Source: Micrococcales bacterium (GTDB lineage Bacteria > Actinomycetota > Actinomycetes > Actinomycetales > Microbacteriaceae). From it: DNA of 11,437 nucleotides. Location of the stretch: contig CANESN010000015.1 of the NCBI GenBank assembly GCA_947441105.1, positions 1 to 11,437 on the forward strand. Reading direction: 5' to 3'. The number at the start of each line of letters is the position of its first letter. Within the stretch, counting starts at the first letter, position 1. Made by a program: the position numbers and the translations under genes. Under the pieces are notes generated by a model. The model did no database searches. It saw only the letters and a program-made list of their open reading frames with translations, and had not been told where the DNA came from. Of the stretch, positions 7,601 through 11,437 are shown one piece after another.

Positions 7601-9448
7601 CTACTGGCCCTTACTTCCCGAGAGAACTAACTCCAGGACACTCAATCCGGTCGCGGAGACTTTGATGGGGATTCCCCAGTCCTGCTGGTGGATATGACAC
7701 TGTGCACCGAGCTCTGACTCATCACAGGATGCGCCTTTTGCGGCAACGTGCAACACTCCTTCGGCAATTGCTGGATTCAGCACCACTTCCCTAGAGAGCT
7801 CTGTTGAATTTCCAGCACCCTCAAGAAGCAATTCCTTAGGGGTAGAACTTACGACTAGGAAGGTCGATGGACCATAGCGATCGTCGAGCTTTTGACCCGG
7901 AGGTGCACTGAAAGTGACATCGATGGTCAAATTTCCAGCCAAAACATCTAGGGCTGGTCTTGTGGTTCGCATCGCTGAACCTTGCACAAGTGCTCCAGGC
8001 TCGATCGCCAACAGTGTGATTCGGTTGGCAGCGGTTTCCACGATTGCAAGCTTTGGCCCGGTTGCGGTTTCTACAAGCTCCAAATCGCTCGGTTCCGAGA
8101 GGTCGCGGGCAATTGATGTGACTTGGTTTGTAGCGGGTGAATACTTTCTAATGGCACGGTTGTAGGTGTCTGCAATTAGCAGGTTGCCATCTGGGAGTTC
8201 TAAAACACCCAGTGGGTGTTGAAGTAATGCCTGGCCCGCAGGGCCATCAACGTGACCAAAGTCAAATAGACCCTTGCCAATCTGAGATGAGATTTTGCCG
8301 CCTTCGGCTGCTCGAAGGGCAGAAGTCTCAGCGTCGATGATCCAAATCTTGCCGGGATTGATCTTGGACTGAACCAAAGCAGAAGGCTGGGCAAACCAAG
8401 CCTGCGCAAGATCTCCGTCAACTAGTCCTTCATTGGTTGTGCCTGCAAAGATGTCGAGAGTTTTGTTTTGTAGATCGTATTTCCAGATCCTGTGCTCTCC
8501 AGCCATCGCAATGAGCAAATAGCCATCGAGTAGCTCTATGTCCCAAGGGGTTGAAATGTTTACCTCTAGAGCAGGACCAGAGGTTGCATCGGCCTGCATC
8601 CATTGCGCACCGGTGCCTGCGATTGTGAAAACCGTCTTGGTTTCTAGGTTGATCGCCCGAATCAGGTGATTCGCGGTGTCTGCAACCAAAAGGTGCGCAC
8701 CAACTTGACTAGCAAGCTGAGCATCTAAAAACACGGCTCCGTATGGTTCTGCAAAGCTGGCAGATTCAAAGCTGCCATCTTCCGACCCTCTTGAAGCTGT
8801 CCCGATAGCGATGGTCGACTCTGTCAGATTTGCGGTAGTGAGGCCAACCAGGTTGTGAGCCCCGCTATTGCTGACCAGGAGCTCTGCTCCCCCGAGAAAT
8901 TGCTGGTAGTTCGCTGGAACCGCCACGATCTTTCCCGGTTGTTTCAAGGCAAGTGAACTTGGAGCTGGGGCCTTGTAAACACCAGCACCGCGAGTCAATT
9001 CTCCGGCGGCTTCATATTCTGGAACTAGTTTGTCCAGCAAGGCTTCGATGGCGTGAGCGTGACCCTCGCCAGAGAAAGTTGCAGTTATTTCGCCAGCTGG
9101 ATCAACCAGCACCAGGGTTGGCCAAGCTCGAACTCCGTAAGCCTGCCAAGTCGTCATGTTTGGATCATTTAGGACCGGGTGGTGGATCTCGTGCCGATCG
9201 ATAGCCGCTGAGACAGATTCAGGAAGTTTCTCGTGTTCGAACTTCGGTGAGTGAACCCCGACAACGGTAAGCACGTCCTTGAATTTCTCTTCAATCGGTC
9301 GAAGCTCAGCGAGCACGTGATGACAGTTAACGCAGCAGAGTGTCCAAAAATCAAGCAGTAGAAAGCGACCTTTGAAGTCAGTAATACCGATTGCACGGTT
9401 TGCGGTTCCAAACCAGGTGTCACCGATTAGTTCAGGAGCCCTGGTCAC
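7601..9448 (-). CDS. NHLRC2-like thioredoxin-domain/NHL-repeat protein
   Basis: A 615-aa cytoplasmic protein with three parts. Residues about 5-140 are a TlpA/thioredoxin-like domain with FWTLCCVNC at 34-42 (redox pair Cys39-Cys42, plus Cys38), the CC-x-NC form typical of NHLRC2-type proteins. Residues about 160-500 are NHL repeats forming a beta-propeller, with LLVADTANHLIRAINLET and LLIADTYNRAIRKYSP as the clearest units. The C-terminal 100 residues are a beta-rich domain with Cys575 and Cys584 before HIHQQDWGIPIKV. There is no signal peptide. The start is GTG at 9448, which overlaps the TGA of the upstream gene (GTGA) and suggests translational coupling. Biochemical function in bacteria is not established; a thiol-redox role is inferred from the Cys pair and the MetY-containing operon. 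Confidence 0.9.
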   Translation of the reverse strand: MTRAPELIGDTWFGTANRAIGITDFKGRFLLLDFWTLCCVNCHHVLAELRPIEEKFKDVLTVVGVHSPKFEHEKLPESVSAAIDRHEIHHPVLNDPNMTTWQAYGVRAWPTLVLVDPAGEITATFSGEGHAHAIEALLDKLVPEYEAAGELTRGAGVYKAPAPSSLALKQPGKIVAVPANYQQFLGGAELLVSNSGAHNLVGLTTANLTESTIAIGTASRGSEDGSFESASFAEPYGAVFLDAQLASQVGAHLLVADTANHLIRAINLETKTVFTIAGTGAQWMQADATSGPALEVNISTPWDIELLDGYLLIAMAGEHRIWKYDLQNKTLDIFAGTTNEGLVDGDLAQAWFAQPSALVQSKINPGKIWIIDAETSALRAAEGGKISSQIGKGLFDFGHVDGPAGQALLQHPLGVLELPDGNLLIADTYNRAIRKYSPATNQVTSIARDLSEPSDLELVETATGPKLAIVETAANRITLLAIEPGALVQGSAMRTTRPALDVLAGNLTIDVTFSAPPGQKLDDRYGPSTFLVVSSTPKELLLEGAGNSTELSREVVLNPAIAEGVLHVAAKGASCDESELGAQCHIHQQDWGIPIKVSATGLSVLELVLSGSKGQ

Positions 9449-9921
9449 TTCAGAGATCTTCTAGAACTAATCACTCCGGTATTGAAACCCGCAAGGTGTA
9501 ATCCGCCATGGAATCGAGCATGCTCAATCTTGAGGCAGCGATTCATAACTACGTTCAATCCGGCAGCGGTACCACGTGCACTGACTTCATCATTGGAGAC
9601 TCCAAGCTGAAGCCAAATGGTCTTGGCACCCACTGCAATTGCCTCGTCAAGAATCCCCGGTGTATCCGATGCTTTTCTAAAGACGTCAACGATGTCTGGA
9701 GTCTCTGGGAGGTCGGCTAGCGAGTTGTAAACCTTTTCGTCAAACAAGGAGTCAATCATTGGGTTGACGTAGTAGACCTTGTAGTACTCGCCGCCTTTTA
9801 GGTAGCTGGCCACGAAATAGCTGGCCCTTGATCGATTGGAGGAAACTCCAACCATGGCGACCACCTTGGAGGTTTGCAGAATCTCTAGACGCTGTTTGGC
9901 TGTTGGTTCTTGGTAGCTCAT
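9445..9921 (-). CDS. CoA-binding domain protein (YccU type)
   Basis: A 158-aa single-domain protein of the CoA-binding (CoA_binding_2, YccU-like) family with a Rossmann fold. VVAMVGVSSNRSRASY (residues 20-35) is the nucleotide-binding loop, followed by YVNP (51-54), PDIVDVFR (75-82), AKTIWLQLGV (99-108) and the family's closing segment MNRCLKIEHAR (126-136). The family binds CoA or related nucleotides; the physiological role is unknown. Its ATG overlaps the metY stop by 4 nt and its TGA overlaps the start of the thioredoxin/NHL gene by 3 nt, so it sits in the middle of a coupled operon. Homologues are often found next to O-acetylhomoserine sulfhydrylase genes, as far as I recall, which fits a sulfur-metabolism link. 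Confidence 0.9.
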   Translation of the reverse strand: MSYQEPTAKQRLEILQTSKVVAMVGVSSNRSRASYFVASYLKGGEYYKVYYVNPMIDSLFDEKVYNSLADLPETPDIVDVFRKASDTPGILDEAIAVGAKTIWLQLGVSNDEVSARGTAAGLNVVMNRCLKIEHARFHGGLHLAGFNTGVISSRRSLK

Positions 9922-11213
9922 CGCGTCCTCCCGGTAGCGGCCTCAAGCGCTTGGTCTAGATCCCAAAGAATGTCTTCGATATCTTCGATTCCTACGCTGA
10001 TGCGAATCAGATCCTCCGGCACTCCAGCAGCTGCCAGCTGGTCTGGGCCCAACTGGCGATACAGGGTTGAAGCTGGGTGAATGATCAGGCTCTTAGCGTC
10101 GCCGATGTTGGCTAGATGGCTGATCAATTGAACGTTATTGATTAGCTTCTCGCTTGCCTTGCGTCCACCTTCGACTCCGAAGGAGAACACTGCGCCAGGG
10201 CCTTCAGGTGCATACTTTTTGGCTAGCTTGTGGTCCGGGTGAGATTTGAGGCCCGAGTAAGAAATCCAACTCACGCGCTTATCGGAATCCAGCCACTCTG
10301 CAACCGCCTTGGCGTTTGAGACGTGGTCCTTCATTCGCTGCGGCAGAGTCTCGATTCCCTGAAGCAGCTGGAATGCCGCCATTGGAGATAGTGACGGGCC
10401 AATATCGCGAAGCTGCTCACTGCGCAGTTTGGTGAGGAATCCAAATTCTCCGAAGTTGCCCCACCATTCCAAATCGCCATAGGCAGCTACCGGCTCAGTC
10501 ATGAATGGGAACTTACCGTTATCCCATTGGAAGGTTCCAGCATCAACTACCACGCCGCCGAGGGTTGTTCCATGGCCACCCAAGAACTTGGTTGCAGAGT
10601 GAATCACAATGTCCGCCCCGTGCTCAATTGGCCTAACCAAGTATGGAGAAGCCGTTGTGGAGTCAACAACCAATGGGATTCCATTGCGGTGAGCAACTTC
10701 TGCCAAGCCTTCGATATCAGCAATCGCTGTTGAAGGGTTTGCGATCGACTCGGTGAAAATCAGTTTGGTGTTTGGCTTGATTGCGGCTTCAAAATCCTTT
10801 GGATTTGAGGAATCGACAAAGGTGCTTTCAATTCCAAAGCGCTTCAAAGTGACAGTAATTTGCGTCACGGTTCCGCCGTAAAGGCGAGAAGAGCTAACAA
10901 TGTGATCGCCAGCTCCACAAAGGGCTGCGAAGGTTATGAATTCAGCTGACTGCCCGCTTGCGGTTGCAACCGCTCCAATACCACCTTCAAGGCTTGCAAC
11001 TCTCTCTTCAAAGGCTGCAACGGTTGGGTTTCCGATTCGAGAGTAAATGTTGCCGTACTTCTCCAATGCAAAAAGATTGGCGGCATCCTTGGTGTCTTCA
11101 AACACGAAGGAGGTGGTCTGGTAAATCGGAACGGCTCTGGCTCCGTATACCGGATCTGGCACGCTACCGGCGTGGAGCGCCCTTGTCTTGAACCCGAACT
11201 TCTTTTCTGACAT
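9918..11213 (-). CDS. metY: O-acetylhomoserine sulfhydrylase (PLP enzyme)
   Basis: A 431-aa cytoplasmic PLP enzyme of the Cys/Met metabolism family, assigned to O-acetyl-L-homoserine sulfhydrylase, which makes homocysteine from O-acetylhomoserine and sulfide. It has FKTRALHAGSVPDP near the start, YSRIGNPT (57-64), TASGQSAEF (84-92), the PLP-contacting Asp184, and Lys209 in IHSATKFLGGHGTTLGG as the Schiff-base lysine. PFMTEPVAAYGDL and a C-terminal IRISVGIEDIEDI also fit. Length matches the 425-440 aa of MetY rather than the shorter (about 390 aa) MetB/MetC. One departure: the usual DNT after the PLP Asp reads DST (184-186). AGGAG (11220-11224) lies 6 nt before the ATG, confirming the start. 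It follows a permease gene by 26 nt and overlaps the next gene by 4 nt. Confidence 0.93.
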   Translation of the reverse strand: MSEKKFGFKTRALHAGSVPDPVYGARAVPIYQTTSFVFEDTKDAANLFALEKYGNIYSRIGNPTVAAFEERVASLEGGIGAVATASGQSAEFITFAALCGAGDHIVSSSRLYGGTVTQITVTLKRFGIESTFVDSSNPKDFEAAIKPNTKLIFTESIANPSTAIADIEGLAEVAHRNGIPLVVDSTTASPYLVRPIEHGADIVIHSATKFLGGHGTTLGGVVVDAGTFQWDNGKFPFMTEPVAAYGDLEWWGNFGEFGFLTKLRSEQLRDIGPSLSPMAAFQLLQGIETLPQRMKDHVSNAKAVAEWLDSDKRVSWISYSGLKSHPDHKLAKKYAPEGPGAVFSFGVEGGRKASEKLINNVQLISHLANIGDAKSLIIHPASTLYRQLGPDQLAAAGVPEDLIRISVGIEDIEDILWDLDQALEAATGRTR

Positions 11214-11239
11214 GGTCTTCTCCTAGGTGTCTTCTGATT

Positions 11240-11437
11240 CTAAATCCAACGCAGTGCGCGTTTTTCAACTGTTGCGATAACGACGTCGCTGAGCTTTCCC
11301 AAAAGGGCAAGCAAGATGATCGCCATAAACAAGATGTCGGTTCGGGCAGTGTTCTGACTATCCAGTAGCAAGAATCCAAGACCCATAGAGCTTGCTATCA
11401 GCTCTGCGGCAACCAGGAACAACCACGCTTGGGCAAG
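11240..11437 (-). CDS. ABC transporter permease, C-terminal end (partial; sulfonate/taurine/nitrate type)
   Basis: The frame is open from the window edge to TAG 11240-11242 and gives the last 65 residues of an inner-membrane protein; the start lies beyond 11437. AWLFLVAAELIASSMGLGFL, then LDSQNTARTDILFMAI and a final transmembrane helix ending KLSDVVIATVEKRALRW, is the standard C-terminus of SsuC/TauC/NrtB-type permeases, including the AE-x-GLG loop that contacts the ATPase. Such permeases import alkanesulfonates, taurine, nitrate or thiamine precursors; the substrate cannot be told. The stop is 26 nt before metY, so they probably share a transcript, which makes a sulfur compound the likelier cargo. 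TTG at 11422 is in frame but internal to the domain, not a start. Confidence 0.88.
   Translation of the reverse strand, partial: LAQAWLFLVAAELIASSMGLGFLLLDSQNTARTDILFMAIILLALLGKLSDVVIATVEKRALRWI

Overview
The window looks like the chromosome of a small-genome actinobacterium, most likely in or near the Microbacteriaceae (freshwater 'Luna'-type relatives such as Rhodoluna or Aquiluna are a reasonable guess). Reasons: a moderate G+C of roughly 50-55% by eye, an ArgG of the long 'type 2' form known from Microbacteriaceae, very tight gene packing with ATGA/GTGA overlaps, and several starts that fit leaderless transcription (a TANNNT box 7 nt before the start codon). The taxonomic call is inference from gene family resemblance; no search was run.

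Left part (1-4631, all + strand): the C-terminal end of an Orn/Lys/Arg decarboxylase-like protein, a DUF885 zincin-like protein, then a compact argG-deoD-lysE-type cluster (argininosuccinate synthase, hexameric purine nucleoside phosphorylase, LysE/RhtB-type exporter) with a 4-nt overlap and a 2-nt gap. argG seems to have its own leaderless promoter inside a hairpin that overlaps the stop codon of the DUF885 gene.

Middle (4632-6249, +): a DEAD-box RNA helicase behind a 241-bp non-genic stretch. That stretch holds a promoter-like -10 box inside a 7-bp inverted repeat, a possible leaderless 29-codon upstream ORF, a second short ORF overlapping it, and three consecutive small hairpins. The helicase has no good Shine-Dalgarno sequence, so the leader is a candidate cis-regulator. 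A UPF0114/YqhA-like membrane protein converges on it with a 3-nt gap.

Right-middle (6733-7600): the most unusual region. A tRNA-Arg(TCT) gene on the minus strand has a degraded direct copy of its 3' half 680 bp away, on the side its 3' end faces. Between the copies is one A+T-richer gene for a bacterial PH-domain/SHOCT protein. This is the geometry of a tRNA-targeted integration with attL/attR-like repeats, but with no integrase: a possible relic or minimal mini-island.

Right part (7601-11437, all - strand): an operon reading leftwards. It contains the end of a sulfonate/taurine/nitrate-type ABC permease, MetY (O-acetylhomoserine sulfhydrylase), a CoA-binding (YccU-type) protein, and an NHLRC2-like thioredoxin/NHL-repeat protein. 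The last three overlap by 4 nt each, so they are probably translationally coupled. The context suggests uptake of a sulfur compound, methionine synthesis and thiol/redox functions, although the transported substrate cannot be read from the sequence.
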